A stretch of DNA of 64,000 nucleotides from Raineya sp964654605 (GTDB lineage Bacteria; Bacteroidota; Bacteroidia; Cytophagales; Thermonemataceae). Position numbers and translations under genes: made by a program. The stretch lies in contig CAZZLW010000093.1 in the NCBI GenBank assembly GCA_964654605.1, forward strand, positions 1-64,000, given 5' to 3'. The notes below the pieces were generated by a model that had not been told where the DNA came from, searched no databases, and saw only the letters and a program-made list of their open reading frames with translations. Each line of letters starts with the position of its first letter. The first letter of the stretch is position 1. This document shows, piece after piece, positions 51,456 to 61,779 of this stretch.

Positions 51456-52862
51456 ATGAGAATACTGAAAAAAATAGTTGGCGACTACAATGGTCAGCTT
51501 TCTTATGAAAAGCTCGCAGATGCTTTTAAGGTTGCACCAGCATTAAGTAGTAAAGCGGTGAGATTGTATCCTCAATTTTCTCTCACAAACCTAACAGAAG
51601 GATTAGGATATATCTATGCAACAGATAAAGCAAAAGAGGAAAATATAAATGGATATTATGCCGAATGGAAACTAATTGGTGAGCCTAATATGCTATGCAA
51701 CTTTGTTGCAGGTGGTAGTACAGGTACTAACTTGGGTGTTAATAATAGCTCTTTTTATGTATGTTTAGATGAGCAGTTTTTTAATTCAGAAGAAGTAGGT
51801 AAATTAGAAAACGGCAAACTTATCTATTTTGAAGATAATGGGACTATGCTTACTTCGGGTGTATTTCGTTATCGTGTAAAACTGCTTACTAATTCACCAT
51901 CAGATAGCGTATCCGATATTTGGACAAGTGCTGGAAGAAAGATACAATATATGTATCCTGCAACCAGTGAGTTCAATGATAGAGGCTATTTTAAGATGCG
52001 TTATAGCGAAGAGCTACATAGAGAGTATGTTACAATGTTCCGTTCACAAGTAAGTATTTCTGGTACTGCTAATATGACCAAATATATTCTAATGGACGAT
52101 ATTAGCAAAGAAAGATTTATTATGGACGAGTATGAAAAACAGCTTTTGCAAAAAGTTGCTTATGACAAAGAAAACATACTTATCTATGGTAAAAGTACTG
52201 TAAATGAAGATGGGGTAGTTCATTTAACCAATCCTAATACAAAACAAAAACTTTACACAGGCAACGGATTAGAAAATCAAGTTAGCTCATCTTCAAGGGT
52301 TTCTTATACTTCACTTTCTAAACAACTGCTAAAAGATATTATTGGCGAAGTGGAATATAGGGCAGGTAAAGCAGAAGACGGAGTAAATATCTTGCTTGTA
52401 ACAGGTAGCCGTGGTAAGCGTATCTTTATGGATTTAATGGAAGATAGCTTAAAAGTAGGGGATAGTGTATATGCTACACGTTCAGGAAACAACATAACTC
52501 TTGGTGGTAACTTTACCAAGTTTATTTATGGTAATAGCACTATTACGGTAAGTGTAAGTCAGCTACTTGACTACAAAAACCAAGCTGATGAACTTGATGA
52601 ATATGGTTATCCTTTAAGCAGTAGCAAGATGTTTTTTATAGATAGAGGCACTTATGATGGGCAACCTAACATTAGTGTATTCTATCAAAGTGGCTTAAAA
52701 CTTATTATCAATGATATTATTGGGGTAGGTGGTAAAGATGGAAAAAGCAGTGGTGTTGTTAGCTCTCCTATTCACGGCTCAAGTAAGATAGCATTAGGAA
52801 CAATAGGATTAAAACTATTAAATCCTGATAGCTGTATGCTTTTAGAACGTTCTATTATTTAA
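51456..52862 (+). CDS. Probable major capsid protein of element B
   Basis: 468 residues, no membrane helix or signal. Starts LKKIVGDYNGQLSYEKLADA; the middle has ILLVTGSRGKRIFMDLMEDS and the C-terminal half FFIDRGTYDGQPNISVFYQS, a layout seen in HK97-fold coats with an N arm and P and A domains. It follows a scaffold-like gene by 2 nt and is followed by connector-type genes, as in crAss-like phages. Size fits their roughly 490-residue coat. Assignment by context and character; a profile search would decide. Confidence 0.6.
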   Translation: MRILKKIVGDYNGQLSYEKLADAFKVAPALSSKAVRLYPQFSLTNLTEGLGYIYATDKAKEENINGYYAEWKLIGEPNMLCNFVAGGSTGTNLGVNNSSFYVCLDEQFFNSEEVGKLENGKLIYFEDNGTMLTSGVFRYRVKLLTNSPSDSVSDIWTSAGRKIQYMYPATSEFNDRGYFKMRYSEELHREYVTMFRSQVSISGTANMTKYILMDDISKERFIMDEYEKQLLQKVAYDKENILIYGKSTVNEDGVVHLTNPNTKQKLYTGNGLENQVSSSSRVSYTSLSKQLLKDIIGEVEYRAGKAEDGVNILLVTGSRGKRIFMDLMEDSLKVGDSVYATRSGNNITLGGNFTKFIYGNSTITVSVSQLLDYKNQADELDEYGYPLSSSKMFFIDRGTYDGQPNISVFYQSGLKLIINDIIGVGGKDGKSSGVVSSPIHGSSKIALGTIGLKLLNPDSCMLLERSII

Positions 52863-52874
52863 ACTTTGTAACCT

Positions 52875-53717
52875 ATGCCAAGGAAACCTATGAATAAAAT
52901 AGTAGAAGAAACACAAGCAGAAACAGAAACATCTGTACTATCTGTATTAGACCAAAAGGAACAAGCTATACTGGAAGGTTTGCATAAAAAGTATGTTGTT
53001 CCTATAAAAGATGAAAAGATAGTATTGGTATGCAAAGATGCTAAAATGCGAATAAAGGGGATAAGATGTATGATACAACCCCCTGTAGAACGTAGTACAG
53101 GTAAGCTATTTACAGGTCAGCCTATTTTTACAGAAGAAGAAAAACGATATGTACCACATATAGTTACCAAAGATACTACACGCATATTGCAGGGGAAAAT
53201 TGTATTAGACTTATCTAATCCGATAGATGCAATTGACTGGGTCTGGATGCGAGAACACCCTTATATCAATCCCAAGTTTGGTAAAAATTTATGGGAAGTA
53301 GAAGATACAGAAAAGCAAGTAAAAGAAAAGTTAAGCAAAGAAAAGAAAGCTATTAAACTCAAATCTGCTTTGTTAGAGCTTGCTTTAAGTGAAAAACGTA
53401 AAATAGTAAGGGTGTTTGCTGGTAATTCAGAAGACACTGAAAATGCTATTGATACATTCTTATTAGATTTAGTAGATAAAAATGTAAAAATGGCAACAGG
53501 TAGAGATGTAAGTCAAATTTATGAAGACAAAGAGTATCTAAACAATTGCTATTTTGCTTATTTGCTTATAGATAAAGGCGAAGTAAGTATTAACTTGTCT
53601 AATTATCTATTTAGAGATAAAGTAATAGCAACTGATTTTGAGGGATACTTAATGTGGCTTAATGAAGCATCTAACAAAGAGGTAGTATCTGTATTACGTA
53701 GCAAGTATCGTGTATGA
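52875..53717 (+). CDS. Virion-associated protein downstream of capsid gene
   Basis: 280 residues, basic helical C-terminal half (KEKLSKEKKAIKLKSALLEL), strand-rich middle (DTTRILQGKIVLDLSNPIDA) with a WVWMREHPYINP segment. No recognised domain. Overlaps the next gene by 4 nt, so produced with it. Candidate head completion or minor capsid protein. Confidence 0.45.
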   Translation: MPRKPMNKIVEETQAETETSVLSVLDQKEQAILEGLHKKYVVPIKDEKIVLVCKDAKMRIKGIRCMIQPPVERSTGKLFTGQPIFTEEEKRYVPHIVTKDTTRILQGKIVLDLSNPIDAIDWVWMREHPYINPKFGKNLWEVEDTEKQVKEKLSKEKKAIKLKSALLELALSEKRKIVRVFAGNSEDTENAIDTFLLDLVDKNVKMATGRDVSQIYEDKEYLNNCYFAYLLIDKGEVSINLSNYLFRDKVIATDFEGYLMWLNEASNKEVVSVLRSKYRV

Positions 53718-54352
53718 ATAGTTTAGAGATATATGAGCGTTGTGTAATAGATTTAGATAAGTATGATACACCTACTTTTGAGATAGTAGATTTTAACAGG
53801 TATGCTGAAAGAGCTTTATACGAATATATTAACGAAAAGTATAAAGAGTTTGAAATGGTTCAAAAGCGTACTGATGATTTACGTCAATTTGTAGTGTTTA
53901 ATACTTTTCCTAATACAAACAACGTTTATATTACTTTACCTAACGATTATTTAAGGCTATTGTCTGTTTGGTATTACATAGAAGATTTTGATTGTAATAC
54001 TGATAGGTGGGTAATAGTGCAAAAGACAACAGCGGATAAATTAGGGTATAGCGAGAATAACTACTATTGGAAACCTAAGCTTACTAATCCGCAATATCAG
54101 ATTATAGGAAACAATTTGTATTTTAGAGTAGGAGATGATGATGCTTCAAGAATATTACAAGTAAGATTGGAGTATATTGCAATACCTACTTTATATTACA
54201 TAGACCCTATAACCTTAGTGCCAAGCAATCCACCTTATACTGATGAAGTAGATATGCAGATAATAGATAAGATTGTTAGGATATTTCAAGGTGCTACGAA
54301 TATACAGGGTTATCAAGTTTCTACACAAGAGTTAAGTTTCAAAAATAATTAA
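53714..54352 (+). CDS. Head-tail connector / ring-type protein
   Basis: 212 residues. Helical start (YERCVIDLDKYDTPTFEIVD, ERALYEYINEKYKEFEMVQK) followed by a strand-rich domain with LPNDYLRLLSVWYYI. The LPxDYLRL segment after a helical N-terminal part is typical of connector proteins in crAss-like and related Bacteroidota podoviruses. No catalytic residues expected. Confidence 0.5.
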   Translation: MNSLEIYERCVIDLDKYDTPTFEIVDFNRYAERALYEYINEKYKEFEMVQKRTDDLRQFVVFNTFPNTNNVYITLPNDYLRLLSVWYYIEDFDCNTDRWVIVQKTTADKLGYSENNYYWKPKLTNPQYQIIGNNLYFRVGDDDASRILQVRLEYIAIPTLYYIDPITLVPSNPPYTDEVDMQIIDKIVRIFQGATNIQGYQVSTQELSFKNN

Positions 54353-54364
54353 CCTTAAAAAAAT

Positions 54365-55156
54365 ATGGCAATCAATATTCCAACAAGACGAATGGTAGTG
54401 AATACATCACAACAACTACAAGTGTTTGTGTATAATAACACTACATTAGCACCTGCCGCCTGGGGTCCAAACACCTTTGTAAGAATGGTAGGGTTTGCAG
54501 AGTTTAAGCAAGCAGATTTGATAAGTAACACACAAGTACCTTATACTGCACCTGTAGCACACGTAGTAGATATAGATTTTCCTACTGCACCTGTTGTAGG
54601 AGATGAGATAACTGTAAGCATAGTAAGCCGAAATATACAAGGTTTTGGTGCTTATGTATCTACTTTGGAAGCTAATAGAGATATGGTACATCATTTAGTA
54701 CAAAGTCCTATGACAGCTACACAATTGCGAGATACTATATTTCAATTGTATCAGAACAAGTCAGACATAGGTAGATTTTTTACACTTTCTACCATAGGTG
54801 CTACAACAATACGTGTAACTGCTCAATTGGGTATAGAGGTAGAGCCCAAAGTAATAGGATATAATGCTACTGTAACTACTGTTACACCTTTCAACGTAGG
54901 TACAGGACATTATGATGTAATACACCCTTTTGTTACGGAGTGTAAAGCTATGCCTTATACACCACTTGCAGAAAAGTATAATGTACCTATTAAAGGAAGA
55001 CAATATAGGACATATCATTGGCTTGTAAGGGGATTAGATGAAAGTCCCGTAGGGTTAAGTATAGCTTCGCAAATTTCAGAAAGGCAGTTAGAGTATGTAT
55101 TATATGTAGATACTACTTTGACTACGCTGATAACACAGCTGAATGCGATAGTTTAA
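54365..55156 (+). CDS. Structural protein of element B
   Basis: 263 residues, almost entirely strands (IPTRRMVVNTSQQLQVFVYN, TIGATTIRVTAQLGIEVEPK) ending in a short helix. No known domain. It ends the first transcription unit, directly before a terminator, a place often held by an abundant head or tail-tube protein. Confidence 0.45.
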   Translation: MAINIPTRRMVVNTSQQLQVFVYNNTTLAPAAWGPNTFVRMVGFAEFKQADLISNTQVPYTAPVAHVVDIDFPTAPVVGDEITVSIVSRNIQGFGAYVSTLEANRDMVHHLVQSPMTATQLRDTIFQLYQNKSDIGRFFTLSTIGATTIRVTAQLGIEVEPKVIGYNATVTTVTPFNVGTGHYDVIHPFVTECKAMPYTPLAEKYNVPIKGRQYRTYHWLVRGLDESPVGLSIASQISERQLEYVLYVDTTLTTLITQLNAIV

Positions 55157-55170
55157 TTGGGTATAAAAAT

Positions 55171-55206
55171 AAAAAAGGGGTATTCAGTGAATATCCCTTT
55201 TTTTAT
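55171..55206 (+). terminator. Terminator between structural operons
   Basis: AAAAAAGGGGTATTC (55171-55185) pairs with GAATATCCCTTTTTT (55189-55203), 15 bp with one wobble, followed by more T. Confidence 0.92.
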
Positions 55207-55466
55207 TGCTTTTTTGTCCAATCGCTCAGCTTTTTTTATTTTAATTCCATAGTGATACGACGAAAGAAAGCCCTACATACGTTTGTATGTAGAGCTTGTT
55301 ATTATTATTAAAAGCGGATAGCTTTCAAGTTGTCTATTATACAAAGAACGATTTTATAAATAATAAATAGGAGACAACTTGTTTGCTGTTGCAAATATAA
55401 TACAGAATTTTTTTTATTACAATTTTTTTTTTAGATTTGTTAGTAATTTGAGAATATTGAAAAAAT
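55207..55466 (+). promoter_or_regulatory. Structured non-coding leader with promoter of the tail operon
   Basis: No gene. It holds a perfect 8-bp hairpin CTACATAC-GTTT-GTATGTAG (55273-55292), a 10-bp inverted repeat CAAGTTGTCT (55326-55335) / AGACAACTTG (55372-55381) 36 nt apart, and TAGATTTG (55432-55439) as a -7 element 28 nt before the ATG. The same promoter-to-ATG layout recurs at 62,464. Confidence 0.5.
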
Positions 55467-56123
55467 ATGGCTACATTATCACAATTAGCATCTATTGTAC
55501 AAAATACTATCAATGGGGGATATGGTGTTATCAATGAGAACATACATATCAATCAGATAAAAGATGAGATAGTGATGACATCAAGGCGTTTGTATGATGA
55601 ATACAGGCGTAATGGATTTTTCAGCGACTATGAGCTGAATATGATGTATCAAAGGCTTACGTGTATAGAGCTAATATGCAGGAGTTTAACAGAGTGTTGT
55701 GGTATAGATTTGCAAAGTGAGCAAAAGGTATTGTATGCAAAAATACCTGCTGTAATAGAGTTGAGATATGTAGGTACAATAGAGTGGGATAAATCTTTTA
55801 TTATAAAGACAGGTGTAATGACTAATTATGTGGGAGTTAGTCGTTTTACAAGGAATAAGCCTATTGCTTGGTTAAGGGGTAATACGGAACTAATTATTTT
55901 CAATCCACCTACATACAATATGAAATACATAGCTATTGATGCTATGTTTCAAGACCCAAGAGATTTGTATGCTTATGATTGTAGTGTATGTAAGAGTGAT
56001 GAAGAAGCATTTCCTATACCTGATAAATTTGCTGATATTATTACAGGTAAGTTAATAGCTTCGTATATGCAGTATAAACAAATTAAGCCTTTACAATCTA
56101 ATACACAAGCAGACGTAATATAG
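55467..56123 (+). CDS. crAss-like ring / structural protein
   Basis: 218 residues. Start TLSQLASIVQNTINGGYGV, helical part with QIKDEIVMTSRRLYDEYRRN, then a beta domain (AVIELRYVGTIEWDKSFIIK) and a C-terminal helix (DIITGKLIASYMQYKQIKPL). This plan recurs in the portal-tail ring proteins of crAss-like phages. First gene of the tail unit. Confidence 0.5.
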   Translation: MATLSQLASIVQNTINGGYGVINENIHINQIKDEIVMTSRRLYDEYRRNGFFSDYELNMMYQRLTCIELICRSLTECCGIDLQSEQKVLYAKIPAVIELRYVGTIEWDKSFIIKTGVMTNYVGVSRFTRNKPIAWLRGNTELIIFNPPTYNMKYIAIDAMFQDPRDLYAYDCSVCKSDEEAFPIPDKFADIITGKLIASYMQYKQIKPLQSNTQADVI

Positions 56124-56132
56124 TAAAAGTTT

Positions 56133-56648
56133 ATGAGGGTATATAGAGATGGTGAAAGAAGGTTAGTGTATAACCATTTAGCGATTATAATATACAATAT
56201 GATAAAAAGAACTTGCTATGTAAGGTTTAATGGTACACATTCTTTTTTTCTGATGGTTATTGCTTATTTGTTGTATATTGTAATAGGATTTAAGTATTTA
56301 AGAAAGTTGTTTAATAATAAACCTGAAAATGGTGTAAAGAATGAGAAACGTGTAATAGAGCATATTGTAGATTTAGGGGTTTTAATGATACGAGAACCTT
56401 TGCTGAATGTAATAGAAAAAGGGCATATAGCTACCTATAGAAATTTTAGTTTTAGAAGAAGGGAAATACACAATAAAGACAAGATATTAAATAGAAAGAA
56501 ACAGGTATTAAGACAATACAGAGCAGATTTTATGTTAAAGAAAGAGGAGTTTTATGTTGTAGATGTATTTTGCGATAAACGCAATAAGTATTTATTTTCA
56601 ATGATAGTAAGAAAAAAGAGAAATGGAAACGCAACAAAACACTCATAG
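56133..56648 (+). CDS. Membrane protein of unknown function in the tail operon
   Basis: 171 residues; an internal ATG at 56202 could be the true start. One hydrophobic helix (SFFLMVIAYLLYIVIGFKYL) followed by a very basic half (SFRRREIHNKDKILNRKKQV). Unusual among tail genes. Overlaps the next gene by 26 nt. It could be an ejected protein or an unrelated cargo gene. Confidence 0.4.
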   Translation: MRVYRDGERRLVYNHLAIIIYNMIKRTCYVRFNGTHSFFLMVIAYLLYIVIGFKYLRKLFNNKPENGVKNEKRVIEHIVDLGVLMIREPLLNVIEKGHIATYRNFSFRRREIHNKDKILNRKKQVLRQYRADFMLKKEEFYVVDVFCDKRNKYLFSMIVRKKRNGNATKHS

Positions 56649-57261
56649 ATATATTACGCATTTGCAAGTAATGGAAAAGTTGCAAGACTTTTATGGTATA
56701 TACTTGCAAGAGCGTATTGTTCAAGAAATGGTTTATGATTGTCTATTAGATTTAGGCAGGATTACACCTATTAGGGATATGACTTGTTTAGATATAATAG
56801 ACTATAAAATTGATAATGATAGATTGCCTTGTAATTTATACTATATTAAGTCTATCACAAAACATAGTAATATATTGTATGATAAATTACCTATTGGTAA
56901 TGAGAACTATGTAGGGCAGGTATATGGTATATATGTTGATTACATATGGGATAATGAGGGAATAAAGTTTAATACCACAAATGAAAAAGTTTGTATAGAA
57001 TGGGAAGGTATAAAAATTGATAAGGATAATAACATATTGTTTGAGGAGGATTTATTAAATGTATGTGTTGCTTATTGTGTGTATAAGAGTGATTATGCTA
57101 AGTTTAGGTCAAGACAGATAGACCCTGCGGTATATCAAGAAAGTTACAGGATATATCAGGAGGAATTTCAAAAAGCAAGACGTACAAGATTTAATAGAAA
57201 CTATTTAGACAAAGCAGTAAAGACATTATTATCTTGGAATGCTAACAGATATTTTTATTAG
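56623..57261 (+). CDS. crAss-like ring / tail protein
   Basis: 212 residues. Helical start with YITHLQVMEKLQDFYGIYLQ, a strand-rich middle (NEKVCIEWEGIKIDKDNNIL), and the end QKARRTRFNRNYLDKAVKTL ... ANRYFY. The C-terminal basic helix before a short aromatic end resembles ring proteins upstream of the stabilisation protein in crAss-like phages. Two nt before that gene. Confidence 0.5.
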   Translation: METQQNTHRYITHLQVMEKLQDFYGIYLQERIVQEMVYDCLLDLGRITPIRDMTCLDIIDYKIDNDRLPCNLYYIKSITKHSNILYDKLPIGNENYVGQVYGIYVDYIWDNEGIKFNTTNEKVCIEWEGIKIDKDNNILFEEDLLNVCVAYCVYKSDYAKFRSRQIDPAVYQESYRIYQEEFQKARRTRFNRNYLDKAVKTLLSWNANRYFY

Positions 57262-57263
57262 TT

Positions 57264-60200
57264 ATGAGTGAAAGACCACATCAAATAACTGGTTTTAATA
57301 AAGGGTTAAATAAAGATGTACATATTTCTTTGTTAGAACCTGAATTTTTACGAGAGGCTTACAATTTTAGGTTATACACCGAGGATGGTAATGCTTTTAT
57401 TACTGCTAATCTAAAAGGTACAGAACTTATTAGCTCGCTTACTGCTGATTTTGTACCAATAGGATATGTAGTAGCAAGAGAGTTTTGTTATATCTTTTCG
57501 CACAATCCTTTGACAGGTGAAGGCGAAATAGGAATGTTTCCAAGTTTAGACATATCTAATGTTGCTTTAATAGGTACAGCAGGAGTAGAAATAAACAATT
57601 TACCTATTAGCTATACATATAAGCCTTTGTACAATTTTTACTATCCACCTTCCACAAATAGAACAGCATTAAGACATACAAACTTTAATTTTAGTTTAGA
57701 GTACCCTGTAGAAGCAGAAGCAAGATTAGATTATGATGGAAGCTATAATTTATATTTTGTAGATTTTAACAATAAAATAAGAGTAATAAATACAGGAATA
57801 GCAAGACAAGAAAATGGTTTATACAAGCTAACAGAACGAATGTATGAACCTAATAATTTTTTCGATACAATGCTACTTATACTAACATCAGACGAGGTAG
57901 CTAAAATAGATTATTTGTATCAAGAAGATATAGGCAGGTTAAGATGTGCTACATATATCTATCATATTGCATATAGTAATGATAAGATAAATAAGACGGC
58001 TATTATATCAAGTAGTATGCCAGTAGTGGTATATGAGAGGCGAAATAATAGTATAGATATGGGTAGTGAGGATAGTAGATATGGTAATACAGAAATAGCT
58101 TTTAGTACATCAGATAATTATGAAGAAACCTTTGCACAGATAACTAATGTAATGCAAGTAAGTGGTGTAGATACACAATTTAGGTATATGCACGTTTTTT
58201 TTGAAATTATCTATGGTATAGGCAATAAAGAGTATGGAGTATATGAGTTTCAAGAACCTATTGATATTACAGGAAATACTATCAGTTTTAAGCATACAGG
58301 ATTAGAACCGCTAAATAGCTTATCGGATAAAGCTATAAATATATTTTATGCACAAATAGCAACAGCCAAAAGTATAGCACAATTAGATAGCAGGTTATTG
58401 CTTTTTCATACAAAGACTGATGATGGAGAAAAGCAGTTTAAGGCATTAGAAAACTATGCTCAAAGAATACAAGTAAGGCATATAAAGGTAGATTTAGGGA
58501 AGCTATCAGATTTTGAATATAGTTGGGGAAACGCTTATATAGAGCAGACTTTACCGCAACTAAACTTATCTAATTCTGGGTATCAAAATCCTTATCATAT
58601 CTATTACAATTTAGGTTATCATTATGGAGAAATATATCAATTTGGTATCCAATACATACTAAAAGGTAATGTATTTAGCAATGTCTTTTTATTAAGTGGA
58701 GCAGATGATTTAAATTGTATTACATCATTTAGCAGTTTAACAAATGATAAAGGGATATATCGTTTTCCTAAGAGGGGAGTAAATGGATTTGATGGCAGTA
58801 GTTTTACAAGCAATTTGCATACAGACCATTTGGTAGCAATGTTTCCTACTTTCAGTTTCCCTGATTGGAACTTAACATTGCCAAATCCTGATGAAAATGA
58901 AGCAAACGAGTTTGTCAGGGATAATGTAATAGGATTTCGTTTAGTAAGGTTAGAAAGAAAGAAGGATTGCTTTGGTCAAGGCATTGTTGTCCCTTGCTAC
59001 TCTGTACCACCTTTTAAGTGGGGCTTTAATAGTGAGCCATTAAGAGAACTTACAGTTTTTTACAATTATCATTATGGATATAGCACAAGATACCCCGCTT
59101 CGGATTTGTATTATTTTGTGAGCAATTCTACATATAGACAAAGGTTAAGCAATTTTTTAAGGGATAGCAAGAACGTAAGGAAAGTAATACCTTTACCTTC
59201 GGGCTTGTTAGATGGAGCAGATAGATTAGAGGGAACTATAGAATTCAATAATTTTCAAAGTATTATTATATCACAAGCCTACCGAGACCCTTTTAGGGTT
59301 GCTTATGTAAGTATGGATATAATAGCAGATGAGCGTTTATATGGAAGTGTTTTAAACAATAATGACATTAGCTTTGAAGTAACAGGTAGTTATTTATTAA
59401 AGCCTACTTATCAGTTTGTTACTTTAACCGATTTTTATAATACAGGAAACACTGCTGGTGTAAGTTATTGTATGCAGATGGCTTTTTTTAATGAAGCCTA
59501 TCCTCCTATATTTCCGCATTTAGCGGGCAATGAAAACGATAGTTATGCAAGGATAAATAATTATCTTTTTAAGGGGAAAAGTTATTTTGTTTATGCAGGC
59601 AGACCAGCAAGCAATGAAAAATTTACTTCTCAAATAAATACACACGACGAAGGAGGATTTAAGATTTTTCACCCTCATCATAGTGGAGGTGAAAATGGTT
59701 GGGTAGTACCTATGCAGACAAATTGGAATGCTTATGTAGGAATAACTTTGGGATATGGTTGGGAAACGCATACTGCACCATTAAGTAGGACAGGAGCATT
59801 AGAAGTAAATGGAGTACCTACAAATTTATATTTTAGGGATACAGCATTAGAAGAGCTATACACACCACCAAGCCTTAATATGATAAGTCCTGAACCAGGG
59901 GATACCTCTAATCCTATGGATTGTTATTATTTGAGTATAGGAACATCAGGGGGTTATTATTATGACCCAGGGAAACGATATATGAATTATGATATAAATT
60001 ATCTTGATGTTCCTATACACGACAGAGCTTGGATAGTAGATTTATTTACCAGCAGTACAGGTAGGACAACTAATATATACAATTGGTATGATGGACTTAC
60101 GCAAGTAAAGTTTTTCATTCCTATCACTTTAAACTTATCTAAACAAGAAGTAGCAAGTAATAGCTATTTTATCAGGGGGTATAATGGAGATAATTATCAG

Positions 60201-61760
60201 GGGGTATGGTATAGGAAGTTTTGGTTTAGCAATTACAGACATAGTTTTGGTGGTAGTAATGGAGATAGATATGTATATGGTGGAGTAATAACAATGGCTA
60301 AATGCGACAACAATTACAATCCATATAGTAGGGTAAGGGAATTATGGAGTGTAACAGAAAGAGAGCCAATGAGTGAGGGGACACAAGGTAATAGGAGAGC
60401 ATTTTTTCCTGTATATGCTAATTCACTTATGTATAACCAAGCAGCACCACCAAGAATAAAACCAAGTGATGGAGTATATTTTTCTGCTACAAAACTAAAT
60501 GTATTTTTCTATGCTAAAAACTATCATACTTTTGAGAGTTTGTTTTATGAGTTAGGGGGTAATTCACAATGGGGCGGATATATTGTAAATTTGTTAAACG
60601 TAAAAGACATATTAGAAATACAGAATTATTTTCCTACAAGATTATACTATTCAGAAAAGCATATTAACAATAGTTTTATAGACAATTATAGAGTAGTATA
60701 TCCATTTAGTTTTCAGGATTACGATTTAAGTTTGGGGAAAGGTACAGCAGTAAGAGTATTAAATAATAGGTTGTATATTATTCAGGAAGATGGAGTAAGT
60801 TTAGTAAGTTTTAATGAAAGGCAAGCTATTAGTGAGGAAGGTAGTGTATATATAGATACTACATCAGTATTAAGTCCCTATCAAGCGACTTTGTCAAGAA
60901 AATATGGTAGTATTCATAGGGATAGTGTAATAGCTACAGACAATAGCATATATTTTATAGATGCTAAACGCAGGTCTATATGTAGGATAGAAGAGGGAGG
61001 AGTTAGGGATTTAAGTGAAGGTAGGATAAGTAGTTTTTTAAATGAGATATTTGATGTATATGGAGAAGATACGAGGGAATTATCAGGGGCGATATATGTA
61101 AGGAGTTTTTACAATAGGAGATATGATGAGATAAATTTTGTGATATATAAGAGGAGAAATCCTGCGGTAGCATACAATATAGTATTTAGTGAGAAGCTAA
61201 ATGTGTTTATAGTACATAGTTATTTACCTGCAATAGGGTTTAGTATTTTTGATGATTATTATACTTTATTTGACAATGAGCCTATTATTACATTTCCTAA
61301 TGATAGTCCTGTATATCAGAATGGTTTATACAATATATATCAGAATGATGTAAGCAATATAAGGAATAGGTTTTACGGAACGGATTATCCTATGTATTTT
61401 CATTACATAGTAAATACAGATTATCAAATGCAAAAGATATTTGATAATATAACTATTTTATCTAATCATATACTACCTACAAGGTTGTTTTATAGGATTA
61501 CTAATGAAAATGGTATTGTATTACAAGATACTATTTACTATGCTAATGGAATACCTTTGGGAGTGATAAATAATATAGTAAATAGAATTAGTTATAGGGA
61601 ACATACTGCAAGATTTGCTATACCATATACAGATAAAAGTTCTAATATAGTAGGTAGGAGGTATAGGGATAAGGCAATAGAGATAGGTATATATTATGAT
61701 ACCAATGACTATGTAGAGATACAACGTATTATTACGTATTTCAGATATAGTTTTAGTTAG
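57264..61760 (+). CDS. Tail stabilisation-type protein, crAss-like
   Basis: 1498 residues, the longest gene in the window. N terminus HQITGFNKGLNKDVHISLLE then REAYNFRLYTEDGNAFITAN and LKGTELISSLTADFVPIGYV, the signature of 'stabilization protein' in crAss-like phages (INxFxxGxNxDxxxxLxxxxxYxxAxNxRxxT). The rest is beta-propeller-like with many Tyr/Asn, including VVYPFSFQDYDLSLGKGTAV and ATDNSIYFIDAKRRSICRIE. Probably a large tail-hub or nozzle protein. Codons are strongly AT-rich. Downstream genes follow in 20 nt. Confidence 0.65.
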   Translation: MSERPHQITGFNKGLNKDVHISLLEPEFLREAYNFRLYTEDGNAFITANLKGTELISSLTADFVPIGYVVAREFCYIFSHNPLTGEGEIGMFPSLDISNVALIGTAGVEINNLPISYTYKPLYNFYYPPSTNRTALRHTNFNFSLEYPVEAEARLDYDGSYNLYFVDFNNKIRVINTGIARQENGLYKLTERMYEPNNFFDTMLLILTSDEVAKIDYLYQEDIGRLRCATYIYHIAYSNDKINKTAIISSSMPVVVYERRNNSIDMGSEDSRYGNTEIAFSTSDNYEETFAQITNVMQVSGVDTQFRYMHVFFEIIYGIGNKEYGVYEFQEPIDITGNTISFKHTGLEPLNSLSDKAINIFYAQIATAKSIAQLDSRLLLFHTKTDDGEKQFKALENYAQRIQVRHIKVDLGKLSDFEYSWGNAYIEQTLPQLNLSNSGYQNPYHIYYNLGYHYGEIYQFGIQYILKGNVFSNVFLLSGADDLNCITSFSSLTNDKGIYRFPKRGVNGFDGSSFTSNLHTDHLVAMFPTFSFPDWNLTLPNPDENEANEFVRDNVIGFRLVRLERKKDCFGQGIVVPCYSVPPFKWGFNSEPLRELTVFYNYHYGYSTRYPASDLYYFVSNSTYRQRLSNFLRDSKNVRKVIPLPSGLLDGADRLEGTIEFNNFQSIIISQAYRDPFRVAYVSMDIIADERLYGSVLNNNDISFEVTGSYLLKPTYQFVTLTDFYNTGNTAGVSYCMQMAFFNEAYPPIFPHLAGNENDSYARINNYLFKGKSYFVYAGRPASNEKFTSQINTHDEGGFKIFHPHHSGGENGWVVPMQTNWNAYVGITLGYGWETHTAPLSRTGALEVNGVPTNLYFRDTALEELYTPPSLNMISPEPGDTSNPMDCYYLSIGTSGGYYYDPGKRYMNYDINYLDVPIHDRAWIVDLFTSSTGRTTNIYNWYDGLTQVKFFIPITLNLSKQEVASNSYFIRGYNGDNYQGVWYRKFWFSNYRHSFGGSNGDRYVYGGVITMAKCDNNYNPYSRVRELWSVTEREPMSEGTQGNRRAFFPVYANSLMYNQAAPPRIKPSDGVYFSATKLNVFFYAKNYHTFESLFYELGGNSQWGGYIVNLLNVKDILEIQNYFPTRLYYSEKHINNSFIDNYRVVYPFSFQDYDLSLGKGTAVRVLNNRLYIIQEDGVSLVSFNERQAISEEGSVYIDTTSVLSPYQATLSRKYGSIHRDSVIATDNSIYFIDAKRRSICRIEEGGVRDLSEGRISSFLNEIFDVYGEDTRELSGAIYVRSFYNRRYDEINFVIYKRRNPAVAYNIVFSEKLNVFIVHSYLPAIGFSIFDDYYTLFDNEPIITFPNDSPVYQNGLYNIYQNDVSNIRNRFYGTDYPMYFHYIVNTDYQMQKIFDNITILSNHILPTRLFYRITNENGIVLQDTIYYANGIPLGVINNIVNRISYREHTARFAIPYTDKSSNIVGRRYRDKAIEIGIYYDTNDYVEIQRIITYFRYSFS

Positions 61761-61779
61761 TAAAAAAAACATTACATAT

